Positions 25,153-38,100 of a DNA stretch of 62,000 nucleotides are shown one piece after another; position 1 is the stretch's first letter, and each line of letters starts with the position of its first letter. Under the pieces are notes generated by a model, which saw only the letters and a list, made by a program, of their open reading frames with translations, had not been told where the DNA came from and ran no database searches. The stretch is from Glandiceps talaboti. Its lineage: Eukaryota; Hemichordata; Enteropneusta; Spengelidae. Both the position numbers and the translations under genes were made by a program. The stretch covers positions 4,767,501 to 4,829,500 of the forward strand of contig NC_135556.1 in the NCBI RefSeq assembly GCF_964340395.1, in the 5' to 3' direction.

Positions 25153-26223
25153 CCAGAAATATAGATATATAAGGACACATTGCAATGGTAAATGATTACA
25201 TGATGCCAGGAAAAAGGGGATTAGATGTAGTTGACTATCAACTAATCGAGTCCAACCTGTGAGTTTATAAGAAATACAATATCTGGGCTCCTGAAATTGT
25301 GGCAAAAACACTCCGTTACAATACACAGGTACAATCACAATTGAAGGGAAATAAAAAGAAGGCAAGCTGGCATGGTGAAATTGTACTTTAACAGGGCTAT
25401 GTAATATGGTAAGGTTTTCATACAATATTAAAGTAAACAGGAAAAAACTAAGTTGTGGGCTAATAAACCAGTGCATTATTTGTAAATCTTGTATTCTACT
25501 CAATGTTTGTACTTAGTTTTAAATATAAATACTATCATAAATGTATATAGCTATAGAGATAGGATCTAGAACACTTTACCCAGTGTATTTTAGGTTGGGA
25601 ACCTTGGTAAAATGTATACTGTACTTACATTGCCCTTAGATGGAAATAGTGTTGATATTATGAGACATTGTGTGGTGTTAATATTGTATGTGAACATTGT
25701 AAGTTGAATGTATCTCATCATATCAGGGCATGGTTGAAATAGATGTAGAGTCGAGCTCTAGAATTACGATGTGTTGATACATCGCTTCAAAAATCAAGAG
25801 TATTAATGTACAAATCATATAAAATGTATTTAAAACTTTCTCCTATATCAGTCTGTTGTAGATAACATTCTACCATCAAAGATGATTGCTCTATTTTCCT
25901 TGTACTAATATTGTATGATTGTGTCAACCTATAGAGTACATACATTAAAATACGATAGATTTTGTATAACTCAATACCTTGAGCCTAGTAATCCAAAAGT
26001 TTTGAAGTCTTGTGCAAGGTTTACTATATGGTGCTGTTAATATTCTCAGTCAACCACGATAGATAATATCCTATACAGGTCTAGCTACAAAACTTATTTA
26101 TATTTCCAAACTTCTTCTCTCGATATTTGTGTGATATTGCTACTTGCTTGTTTGAGTATTAGATACAAAGTTTGGTCAAGATTTTGTGGCGTGATTAGCA
26201 TATAAGATAGTATCTTAAAAATT
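25153..26223. other. No recognisable gene
   Basis: AT-rich sequence; nothing supportable. Confidence 0.4.
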
Positions 26224-26225
26224 AT

Positions 26226-26297
<72 letters not shown>

Positions 26298-26310
26298 ATC
26301 GATCAATCAA
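26224..26310. repeat. (TCAA)n microsatellite
   Basis: Near-perfect TCAA run with TCGA variants near its right end. It is the complement of the TTGA tails seen after the L2/CR1-like element, but no element body was recognised beside it. Confidence 0.9.
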
Positions 26311-26483
26311 GTTGCTTTCTCCACTTTTTAATCAGACTATTTAGTAATGTAATGTAAAAAGTAATTATTAGAGATATATTTCACAATGTTCTTGGCATTG
26401 CATTTATAACTTTCTTGTGTATACTTGTTGCTTGATCTAGCATGTAAATATGTGTGTATGTTTCCAGTAGATGAAACAATAGT

Positions 26484-26931
26484 TCAAATTAAAGGTGATA
26501 TTCTCTGTAGTTTCATCACATCTGCTTCAGTAAGGTCAAATGCCATTACTGAAGTGGGTTCAGTGAACTTTGGTGGAGTCCAAGTACCAGCTGGTTCTCT
26601 TGTAAATACCGTCGAGAACAAATCTGCCAGCACCTCAGCTTTCTCAACATCGTCAGAAGTCAAATCTTTGCCTTTTTCATCACCACTTTTGGATAGGTGT
26701 GGTATTCCGCTTTTGACTTTCGTTTTACTACTGACGTAGTTGCAGAAATTCTTAGGGTTTTGTCCAACTTGTTTAGCTAAACTGCTCTCATATGTTTTGA
26801 CTGCTTTCCTGGTCATTCTTCTCGTCTGGTTTCTTAGTTTACAGTATTCCTTATAAACTTCTTGATCTCGGGTTTGTAAATAATTTCTCCATAACCTGGT
26901 CTTTCTTTTGATTTTAGATCTAATTTTCTAG
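26484..26931 (-). mobile_element. Non-LTR retrotransposon fragment (endonuclease-RT linker region)
   Basis: Read on the minus strand, the open frame has TRDQEVYKEYCKLRNQTRR, SLAKQVGQNPKNFCNYVSSK, LADLFSTVFTREP and FDLTEADVMKL, the typical linker between endonuclease and reverse transcriptase in jockey-group elements. Both catalytic domains are absent. The fragment ends abruptly just before the RT fingers. Confidence 0.75.
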
Positions 26932-29723
26932 TCAAGTGGGATGTGCAATGCCAGTTGGACTATCTTTGTAGTTTCTCCCGTGAATGGTAATCTTTATCAA
27001 CGAGTGCGGGCGCTGTTCAATATATGTTGAACGTGCACTGAGTGTACTAAAAATAACCTGCACACAGCGGGCAGGGCACAGCTACAATACGTATCAATGT
27101 TCAAAATAAATTTGAAATGTCTGCTTTTAAAAAAAAAAAAAACTTAATTATTACAGGTGACGTTGTTTTGAAAGAAAATGGCTACTATTAGGCATATCAT
27201 TATTCTTGATTTACATATTTGTACGATTTGTAGAGACACGTGATACAAAAGAAACAAGGCATAGGGTCATTTAAACAATATTATGCTAATTTAGTAAGAT
27301 AAGAAATCACGTGTTCAATAAAACATAACCCAATATGGTATGTCTCAACGGTAAATTTGAGGAGATATGTTGTATATATTAATAGCTGGTATTTCTACGA
27401 AAACCTTCATCTCACACCAGAACACCCACACACAATTATTCTTCTAGATAGGACAAGAATTCATTAAACTAATTAGATTACATGGTAAGATTTATTTAGC
27501 AATAAACTGTTAGTAGTAAAATATAAATATAAATCAATATCAACCCACATTGCTGAGAATAACACAATAATACAACCAAAATATAATACAACGAAGCACT
27601 CGATCTGCAAGTTGTTGATGTGTGTTCAATGTGTTGATTATATCACATTCACGTAACTAGCTGAGTCATTTCTATAGCGGTTGAATGGTTTTACAATTCC
27701 AAACTACTCTAGGTTTGAGCATTGAAATCACTGCCTAACTCGTTCATTATGAAAATGAAGTTAATTTATAACACTTTAATAATAACTGGTTTTGCGTTTT
27801 CTCGTTAATCAATAGTTTCATATTTATCCAAAACGAACTTTGGAATGGAAGATTTGCATAGCATTAACTTTTAATCTTACCCTGGTATTTCCCGTATTAA
27901 AGCAATTGTTGTAATGCTGTGATATTCATGCAGCTCCAAGTTAGAAGGATTATTATCGGGGAATTTACTTTCATTATATTGTTGCTTTGATATCTCAAAT
28001 CCTCAGTTTATATGCCTACGACTTCCGTGCAATACCAAAGGTTTCTTGACTCGAAAATACATAAAGGGTTGGCGTGACCTTTCTATTCAACCATAGATCC
28101 ACGAATGACTGTGTTCATCATGCATCGATCCACTGTCTAAATCATTTTATCCAACTTATGTAAAGTACTTCACTAATATACAAATATGAATGCAAAGTGC
28201 CTCATTTATATGTAAAATGTGAAATGCGCGCGATACGATATAGAAACATTTCGAATGATACATTTTTGTATGTACTTTCCTTTCCTAGACGTGAAAGGTG
28301 CGAAATTCATTACATGAGTTCGGTAAACCGTTATTTTCCTTTCAATGCTGTGTTATTGTATCATTTGCAGTGACATTTATTTGGTGTTTGAAGTATAACC
28401 AAGCTAATTCGTGAACACTTCGTGTCATGAATGATTGATTTAATCAAACAAAACGCTCCGTTTCCATTCGGTGTCAGATTATATATATTCTCTATTGGTG
28501 TATTGAAAGAAACATCGATTACATAAAACCTTTGCAATCACATGAATTGAGGACAAACATAGCCAGACAGTTGTCTTTTGAATGTTTTCCGTTAAAAGCA
28601 GGGCTGCTCTGGCAACCTTTGATGTATGACTTCCAACTAGTTGTATGGGGTTACCGACGTTTCTCTTCAACTACTACCTTTCCACACACACTACTGCCGG
28701 TGGATAGAAATGACACTCTGGTCGCCAGCCGCATATTTACGTGACGCGTAGATAAAACACATACGCGATATCCTGGTTGCCCTGGTTACTATTTTGGAAA
28801 GTGGCTTCGGTTTGACTGACAGGTCAATTTATCTTGATCAAACAACGTTCTGAATCGCATACAAGCCCAGTCTATGTTACACGCATGTGGCCATTGATAT
28901 CTACTGGTACATCCACTAGAGTACTGTACATGTTACGTACGTCTAAGCAGCTAATTCCACACTAATTGAGAATATTGTCGTCTCTACAAATACGACCTGA
29001 CCAACATGCATACTGTAGCCAGTGTGCTTGACAGCAGGTGAAGGTTGATTTTCTTGATATTGACAACACCCTAATTAATTACAAGTAAGCAGTATATCCA
29101 AGGTGAGTATGAGATTGTTTCATCTATACATGTTATATCTTATATCGCTATGTTATCTGGTGATGTGATATGAAGCAATCAGTACATGTCAGGTTTTCAT
29201 CAACGTAGTGTATTGACAAATTACACGACTTGATCTGAGAGAATCGAAATGAAAATACACTAAACCTAGATATGAGTCCATGGTGTGGTTGCATGTATAT
29301 ACTTTTGGAATTCAAGTTAAAGGGGTTTTAGATTTCATTTTGAGATATTCAAAGGTTGGCATGAAAAACACTTAACGCGATGTATTCACGTGGCATGGCA
29401 TTAATTAATGTCAATATTAAGACCGGTTCAACCATAGACAGAACTCAGCTTATTATACATGGCTTAACACAGAAAATCTTCATCGCACGCCTCTTTGCAT
29501 TGTTTTCGGGCTGTGTGCATTTACTCAGTAAAACAGTGGTAAACAGAGTAGTATTTTACTGTGATCCGATTGTACACTTTGGATTCACAATCCGTACGTT
29601 GCCAAGTATTTGTCATGATGTTTTGTAATTCACATACCACGTTCTCTACGGAACAAAAAAATGAACATGAACACCTACATTCAACACAAGTAAACTTACA
29701 GAACAGCAACTGAATGGATGGAT
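26932..29723. other. No recognisable gene
   Basis: About 2.8 kb of AT-rich intergenic sequence with an A run at 27128-27142. Short open frames (for example 28532-28744) carry no recognisable motif. Confidence 0.4.
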
Positions 29724-29780
29724 GGGTGGTGGTGGTGGTGGTGGTGGTGGTGGTGGTGGTGGTGGTGGTGGTGGTGGTGG
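29724..29780. repeat. (TGG)n trinucleotide repeat
   Basis: About 18 uninterrupted TGG/GGT units. The poly-Thr frame on the opposite strand is not supported as a gene. Confidence 0.9.
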
Positions 29781-32700
29781 AGGGGGAGTTATGTTTTGAA
29801 TACGATCTACCCAAGTTCTATTATTTATTTTGAATCGCTGTTCAATACTGAATATTTAGTCGATGATTAAATGTTCAACTGTACAAATAGTGGTGAAAAG
29901 AACAGAATCGTTCTTTCTAAACATGCGTGCAGTCCTTTAATTTGTAAGGTCGACGTCATTTCAACAAAACTACCCACACGTGAAAAATAAGTGTTTTCAA
30001 TGCTTTGTGAATTGACAGAGAATACGATACAAAAGCTCTGTCTTTCTGGATGATATAATTATTGTATCGGTTTGCTAGATAGATACTACAGGTAAATCAG
30101 TTTTCATTACTTTATCCCAAGTGTTTATTTACTTAATTTTTGTAGCTGTGGACAGACGAATAACTGAAATTTTGTTGCGATTAGTCAAGTGTACGTTTCC
30201 ATGTGAAAGCATGTGAAATTATCAATGATATCGATACCTTCATTCTAATGTTACAGGTAACAGGTTACACATTCTGGTCAACTAACTCTTCCGAGTTGCA
30301 ATAATAATAGTGGTGACAGTTTTTGACTTTGTCTATTTAAATCATAGCCTTGCTATCATATTATGAGAGGCCTAACCATTTAGATATTTGTACATTACTC
30401 AGTCATTTCCAAGTACTGTTTTCATCTTGCAGACGGTTCTACAACTTCCATACCCAAGGCTAACTATTACGTCTTTGCATCAACGCTGACGTCTTGTCAC
30501 GATAGAGTGAGCAGACGAATCGTCAGTTTGACGGTGAATACTACAAAATTACACCATAAACATGACCGGACAAGTATCTCTGCCGCAGGTAAAATGTGTA
30601 TGATCTGTCATTATAGTTTATATTACATAGACAAAGCCGATCACGAACACGTTGCCTAGCAACTATATATTGGATAAAGAGAATTCGGGTGCAGTGGAAA
30701 TAGGTGACCACTATGTTGAAACTTACTGGAGTGTATAAATTTTAACTATACATTTGATAAAGTGGTTTTGTCAAACGTTCAACAACGAACGATTAAAAAT
30801 GCAACGTGTCTGGTTTACCTACAGCTGTGTGTTTACAGTTACCATGTACTGAAGAACGCAGTGAATCACGGGTATGATGCAATTAATGGACTAATTGGAT
30901 ATTATGTGTTGAGGATACTATAATCACTGGTAAAACATTCGGTGAATTAGGGAGAAACGTGTATAACATACAACAGCAGATACCATTGTTTAGCTTCTGG
31001 AGTACACAAGTGAACACACCTTCATTTTAATGATGGCCTCCGTACATAAAACTGGGAACAGTATCCACATTGAAGTGGACATGCAAAGCGTACTAAACTC
31101 ACGGCGTAGAAGGGAATACCGTCGACGAGAGTCATCATTTGAGGAAAAATCCACATTAACTTCGGTAGGTATGCAATATACGGCAGGATACAATGTATTT
31201 GCATTTCCGTATTCATATAGCGACTGTGAGGTACCTGGCCTCGATCCACATCAGAATGAAACACTGTTCGCTCGTAATAAACATTTTACTATCAATGATG
31301 GCATGGTGATATTTAACAATGAAGGTTGTGGTTGTATTGGTGTTCAACCAACTCTATCATTGTGTTCGATTGTATGTGTGTCTGCAAAGTTGTGCCAGCT
31401 TTTGTTCCTTGTCTCTTCAATCGGATTTGGACAATTCACAAAGTATTGAAGTATTGTGGTAGTCTGTTGAACCAAAACACTGAGAGGCATGGAGAAAAAT
31501 AAATATCGAACAGTGGTGATTTATGAGTGAGCTGTGATTCTGGCGCGAGTACGCTATTTTACATGAAAGGGAGTGATTGAATTGAAAGCACTGAATTGCC
31601 ACCTAGTACGATGCAATAAAGAGGCGACAGATGGCAATATTGACAGACAAGTATTCATCATTTTTCGATGAGCGACAACATCGAGTCATTTATATGATAT
31701 TTCATTGATTGCATATATTTAATTTGACATCCATATGTATTATGTTCTATTTGCTAAATTAGAAACATTACAAGTGCATACCAATCGCCATCGAATCAGA
31801 ATCAATTGTATACATCCATCACAGCATAGACACAGGATGACAAACTCACGGGCAATCAGTTGCTGTTCACACTAAAGTGGTGTAATTTCATTACATCAAT
31901 AGGGGAATTTTAAAATGACTTATTAATATTCATTCTTCTGTTTTGTAGCGTAAGTGTATAGACTATCGGCGAGGGAATATGATTGAATAATGATTTTTTA
32001 ATGAATAACAGAGCTAGACAAGAAACATTTCAAATAAATGATAGATATGTTTATTATATCTAAAACGTGATTATGTGCATATCCCCCAACCATATGTAAT
32101 TTATGATATTTTCATTTTTATCTAGAAGGATTTAATTTGTAAGCCAGGGCGATTGCACTGAAATTATTTTTTAGGTACTTCGTTAAATTTTAGTTTATCC
32201 GGATCCAGAAAGCGAGTTTGCCATTTACGATATACACTAGAGTTTAGTTTTAATTGTTCTTGCAGTGCCTAGTAGCTGAGTTAGCTTGTTATCTCGGATA
32301 TTCGTTCCGCTCAAAGAGGAACTTAGTATATCTCTATCGGTCTAACGGAGTAATTTCTAAATGTTGCAAGTTGTTTCAAGCTGTACATATTATTTTATAT
32401 AGTTTGTTATTCCACTGGAATGGAGCAAATATTCAATGATATTGTTAGGAGTACGTTGCATTTATGAACTATACTATTGATCGGTTTTTAGTTTTATGAT
32501 CCCATAGACAAACAACGTTACATTGTGTAATTTGCATATTTCATGCACTTTGTTCACGACGACAAAAATAGTAACCTTAGAAAAGGGTGATTGTGAGGAA
32601 AATAAGTAGTAGTATTTGCTATGCTAAATTAAAGCGGATGACAACATTGAATACACCATTGTATACATGTAAGTACGGGGAGTTACAGCACAGTTTCCAT

Positions 32701-34313
32701 GACAACAACCGTATTGTCTCTTTAGGTTGAAATGGCCGACGGAATTTATTTATTAGAAAGAAAGGTGCATGATTTCTCGACATATATTAGGCGCCTCCAG
32801 TAATTACAAGGGGCCCGTGAGGAGTCTGTGTAAATCATATCTGGTCTGTTGCATAAATTGCGAACCTCTAGATCTAAGTTCCGTTCTCTACAAACAGTGA
32901 CCCTACCCAATTTTCTTTCTCTAAAACATTACCCCCCCCCCCCCGCCATTCAAATATTTGACAAAAAACCCAGGGGTTAATAATAAACGCTGTCAGACGT
33001 GAAAAGGACACGAGTCCCAGAATCTATGGTAATGACTCGATCCCACTACTGCTGCCACCACATTGATCAAATTAAAGACATTGGTGGTATCCCACTACCA
33101 TCACCACATTGAATTTGTGTGAAGTCGCTGCATTCATTAATTCCCGTGTTTGGATCTAGTTGGTGGAGCTGAAGGCCAGAAAAAATATATTAGCTCCAGT
33201 CTTTCTCCATACCGTTTCAATGAAATGCACTCCTCACAATACAACAATTGATTCACTGCACGGTTGTCAACGGCTATTTGACTGATATGTTTTTATATTA
33301 CGGCACAACGAAGGCAGCAGTGGGATGTGGCAGCGATAGCGATGTTGGCAAAGGTGTGATGGAAACTCACAGAACAGTGGAAATTAAATTATACAATGGG
33401 TCAAGTGAAATGTGGCCCTCATTTTCTTTCTAAATTACTGCCCTCCCCTATGTAAGTGTAGCCCCCCCCCCCCATTCCCCGCCCCTGTAATTACTGAAGG
33501 CTTTACTAAAAGAGATACGTATTTGACACTTCAAAGCATGACTAAATGATGTGTAAAATCTCTTTATGTGTTTTAATGGCTAAATATTAATGACAAGTTA
33601 CAATACTTTGGCTTTCACAGATATATTATCACTATCTTAATATTAGCTCGCGGAGCGGCTCAATTACTAGTACGCATGCGCGTCGTATATTCTATGCGAA
33701 TTTCTATGCGATAGCTCTATGCGATTAATATACAATGACATACATGTATGTTACTATGTGCACTCTCCACACGCTACCGATACCGTACTCCGAACGTCAT
33801 ATAGGCGACATAACATAGCCATGCATTGCAATATTGTAACAGTAGGCCTGTTAGCACGATTATCGTAACATTGTAACGAGTATCGAGGCATCGCTGTACC
33901 CCTTGAAGAAATCAGTGTTACATTAAAGTTTAACGGTACGTGATACGGACCACTGGATGTGGCAACATGTATTTAACAAAAGACCAACGTTGGTGGAGGG
34001 TCTATGATAAGTTGAAAATAAACAATATTAATCTAATGGTTATGATGGTGTTTTTTTTTAAATTAACAACTGCATAGAGTGTTGATTTCTTTAAAATGTT
34101 TTGTGACATATTGTGAGAGCCGTTGTCAACGCCGCGTTGTTAATTACTTCTCGTCCGTGTCAGAGAATTAGCTGTCATTCAATAATATAAATTTGGATGG
34201 TCAACACCCCTGGAAAATGATCCAAATCAAGTGTGCGAACCCTGGCTCAGGCAGCCGGTCACAAATGAATCTACCTGGCCTGCTTTTAGCTGCGTGAGCT
34301 TATGGGCTTTGCC
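29781..34313. other. Intergenic; two weak exon candidates only
   Basis: About 4.5 kb without a supported gene. Two exon-like stretches (30562-30588 and 30994-31164) are discussed as a finding. Poly-C tracts occur near 32931-32944 and 33463-33473. A CpG-richer patch with GCATGCGC lies near 33640-33725. Confidence 0.35.
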
Positions 34314-34765
34314 TAGCTGCAATAATTGTAGCGTCTTGTTGCGGTTTTTTTCATCTGTTTTGGTGACTTTTTAAGTTTTAGTGTTTAACCCGCACCTAAC
34401 GAAGGTCGTTGATCACGCGATACATTTGCCGAGATCTCGTAGCCGCGAAAGTTTTCAAAATTGTCTAGTCTCGCATGTTCGGCGGCCGTTTTTGACGGGG
34501 GAAAGGGCAGATCGGGGCGTCGATTGTGGTGCGGGGGATTCCTAAGAAGTGTTGCGGTTAGGAGATGTCAGATTTTCCGTAGGTAGGTCGATATTTTGGC
34601 GAAAATAGGGATTGATACGTGCGATGCAGATCCGCATCGCATCAGCTGATTGGAATTCCTGCACTAGGAATTGTAGCGTTAGGTGCGGGTTAAAACTTAA
34701 AAGGTCACCAAAACAGACGAAAAAAAACACAAAACCACAACAAGACGCTACAATTATTGCACCTA
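34314..34765. mobile_element. MITE with about 90-bp terminal inverted repeats and 10-bp target duplication
   Basis: The 452-bp element starts with TAGCTGCAATAATTG and ends with CAATTATTGCACCTA. The inverted repeats extend inward about 85-90 bp through GTAGCGTCTTGTTG, TCTGTTTTGGTGAC and TTAACCCGCACCTAAC with small indels. It is flanked by a direct repeat GGGCTTTGCC (34304-34313 and 34766-34775). Long inverted repeats with 9-10 bp target duplications fit the Mutator-like (MULE) form. There is no coding capacity. Confidence 0.8.
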
Positions 34766-35027
34766 GGGCTTTGCCTAGTTATGATATTCTGAATTATAGA
34801 TGGCTGCAAACTCACATTATGATTGCCAAATTTTGGTCATTTTTTTGTTTTTAATTTTCAACATAAGTTTTGTAACTATTCAGAAAATACAAAACAAAAT
34901 ATAAACAACTAAGACTTTGCACAAATCCACCCGGTGAGTGTTGTCCACCCAGTAAAATTAAATAGTGGGCCGGGAGAGAACGAAAGACATCGTAAAAGCG
35001 GGCAGTGGTGGCGCTGTAACAGCTAAC

Positions 35028-35040
35028 TGCGCATGTGCGA
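35028..35040. promoter_or_regulatory. Candidate NRF-1-like site upstream of WDR19
   Basis: TGCGCATGTGCGA about 90 bases before the WDR19 start codon differs from the NRF-1 palindrome by one base. The surrounding 34980-35040 is richer in CpG than its neighbours, as expected near a housekeeping-type promoter. The transcription start is unknown. Confidence 0.25.
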
Positions 35041-35130
35041 AATTCCAGTCAGACATTTCCCGTCCATCTCAACGATTGTTTTGATCTGTATCGATGACAT
35101 CCTGAAATATTACACAAATTAGTGTTTAAA

Positions 35131-35136
35131 ATGAAG
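35131..35136 (+). CDS. WDR19: WDR19 exon 1 (start codon exon)
   Basis: ATGAAG followed by donor GTAGGC. Only Met-Lys is encoded; joining to exon 2 restores the conserved MKR start, which decides this ATG. Confidence 0.85.
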
Positions 35137-38100
35137 GTAGGCAAAATGATTCGATTCTTTACCTGGAACTCATTGTCTTGTTAGGTTATCAAGTCCTTTG
35201 AGCTCTAGTAATTGAAAATAGACGATTTGTGACGATCGATTGGCATCTTCAACATCGATGAAGAAAATTCGTAATTCAAGTCGTTCAAAATCCAATACTG
35301 AACAAGCTCGAAATTGAAAATGGAAATGGTGTCACATAAGTTGTCACCATGGTTACGATTCGTTACGGACATGAATTCGATACTGTAAGCTTTGTCTCCG
35401 ATGTATTATGTCTAAAAACCTTGCAATGAGTGTAACGACAACTGTTGATTCATGAGGTATACGCTGTAGTGTACTGGTATAACGAAGGGGTGGGGGTGGG
35501 GGATATTGGAAGGACGAGTGTGCGTGTGTTGGGAGGGGGAGGGGTGCGATTGTTATCCCACATCTTCGTTTCTGCCGGCCAAGTCAACAACTTATTCCCC
35601 AAAACGTCAGGAAAGATTTGTTACAACCAACCCCCTTATAACAGTCAACTCATCTCAGTTTTGAGTTTTGATTTACAGTGTATTTACACTAGTTAAATAC
35701 CCACATCATCTTTTCATGGTCACTCTTGATATGTAAATTACAAATATTAAACTGTCAAACTATGGTTACAAAGTAATTTCTATTAATAATAATATCCCAT
35801 GACTAATAGATTGTTGAACAGTAATCCATGGTTTGTAGGTTCATGCATGTACATAGGAGCCTGACATTTTATGTTGAGTATATTAATTATTATATGAAAT
35901 GCTACTCTCAAATTTTGTGAAAAATGATTTTGTTTCTGGAAAGTCAGTTTATAAGTATTTAGGATTATAGAACATTTCGCACACTCTTACAAGTGGGCTC
36001 ATTTTGTAAGATCTTTCTCTCAAGTGGCTTTCTGTAGCACAACATTCCGTTCTTACCAACAGCAGCGATAGCTTAATGTTATTGGAGTGTTGATATAAAT
36101 GTGATTGCGTTCTCATGGCTGGATGTTGAGTTTGTTGTAAACTGAACAAAGCAACCAATTACAACCACCTATCAGTGTGTGATAGATTTCTACTGACACA
36201 TGTTGTTCACCATCTCCCAAGCAGGAGATTTAGCTAAATATGTGTTAGTATTTGTTCATACATGGAGAGAGAAAGAGATCATTGAATTTGAAAATGAGCC
36301 TACACGTATAGTTGCTAGATTACATGATCACATAATACATATATGATAGTAAGATTGATGGAGATCCCAACGCAGTTTCAGCAGTGACATATGACTACTG
36401 CACAGGAAGGTGCAGCCCTATCTAGAAAGGCATATTTTTCCCATATATTTATGTTCACTATAATAACCAGACATTGATTTTGTGAAATATAAAATTAACT
36501 GTCAAACTTTTAATCCTGTTTCAGAGGGTGTTTCATTTATCTGATAAAACCCATGGTCATGGGTCAATACAGTTTTGTTGGCAGAAGACACTTGGTAATT
36601 ACCTAGCTACGACAGGTAGTAACCACATAGTCAACATCTATGATAGACATGGAGAACTCAGAGATGAAATCAACTTACCAGGGTAAGCTTATCTCTTCTT
36701 TCAAATTTATCCCTTGCTAGGAAAGTCCAATATAAACATTATTGTAATGTTACTTGATGACTTTAGCCATGGTTTTATGTAAAGTGTTTTGTATTACTAA
36801 CCAAAGTAAAAACTATCTAAACTCAGCCTGTGCCCCTTTAATGAAGATTTCGTACGTTACCAGGTTGGAAAGTTTTCTTGTGAAATTGTGTGAAGTCACT
36901 ATGACCTCCACCAAATCATGATAGAACTCAATCAATCTGATTCAAATCTGATCTTTAGGTCTGATAATTATTTTTGAGTTATTTTTTCACCTTTTAAATT
37001 TGCTTGAATTATCATTTGTCCTACATGGTTAGGTGGCAGTCTTGGGGACCAAAACTTTTATTTTCAAAGGACAATTCAAGCAAAGGAAAGTAATAAGATT
37101 GAATTGGACAATTAGATGACCTACATGTAAATGTAACACATTAGATTTGAGTCAGATTGCATTAAAGTGATAGATTCTGAATTTGAAATGAGGTAATAAA
37201 CTTGAAGGATATTAAACTGAAGGATATAAACTGTTCAAATCACTGAAGAAGACTAAAGAACACTGGCTCTAAATTAATGTATGTTTTGTGTAATAAAGTT
37301 CAATTCACAGTGTTTTTGTTAAGGGTGGTACATTTGTAATCAGATAAATCTCCCCGAATTCTCCTGTCATTTTACCAAGCTGTCCTACCATTACCAAAAT
37401 GATGGTACAATGTCTTGGATACTATGCCAGTTTTTCCCGTATTCTCCCTTTCTGTTACCATGGTAGCAAAAACACTACATTAGTATAGTGTTACGGGTAT
37501 AAGATTAAGTTGATAATATGGCTGTTCAGGGCGGGAGACTGAGTTCAGTCACCTTCAGGTGTGTCAAAGCATTGTGTATATCGATGCATGTATCCTTCCA
37601 AGTATTTTATTTAGGAATATTAAATGATAGTTTGTTTTTTACTTCTACTACAGAACCTGTACTGGTATTGGTTGGGATTGTGATGGTGATACATTGGCTG
37701 TCATTAATGATAAGAATGGTACAATTATACTGTGGGATGCAAACACACATAAAACATCTCACTTAGACAGTGGAATGAAAGACACTTTGTCACTACTACT
37801 CTGGTCTAGAGTTGGACATCAGTTGTCTGTTGGTACATCTAAGGGAAATCTACTTATCTACAATCACCAGACATCAAGGTGAGCTACAGTACTTGCATAT
37901 TGTCAGATTTGATGTATCTCTCACATTCTCTGTGGATCTCTTATCATGGTTCAACTTGTTCATTTTAGTAATCTGTACAGCAATTTGACATGTGTACACA
38001 AGATTTTACATTACTGTACATGCTTTCCAACATTTTAAACAATTTTTCCAGTTACACCAGATTTTATAAGCAGGAAGTACCAAAGCCTTTGCTGTTGTGT

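Noticed and set aside
29521-29814. Minus-strand frame with a poly-Thr run
   Set aside because: The run is the (TGG)n repeat; flanking residues show no domain.
31030-31449. 139-codon single-exon gene
   Set aside because: Residues past 31164 lose any coding character and a donor-like GTAGGT interrupts it; no homology recognised. Only the first part is kept as a weak exon candidate.
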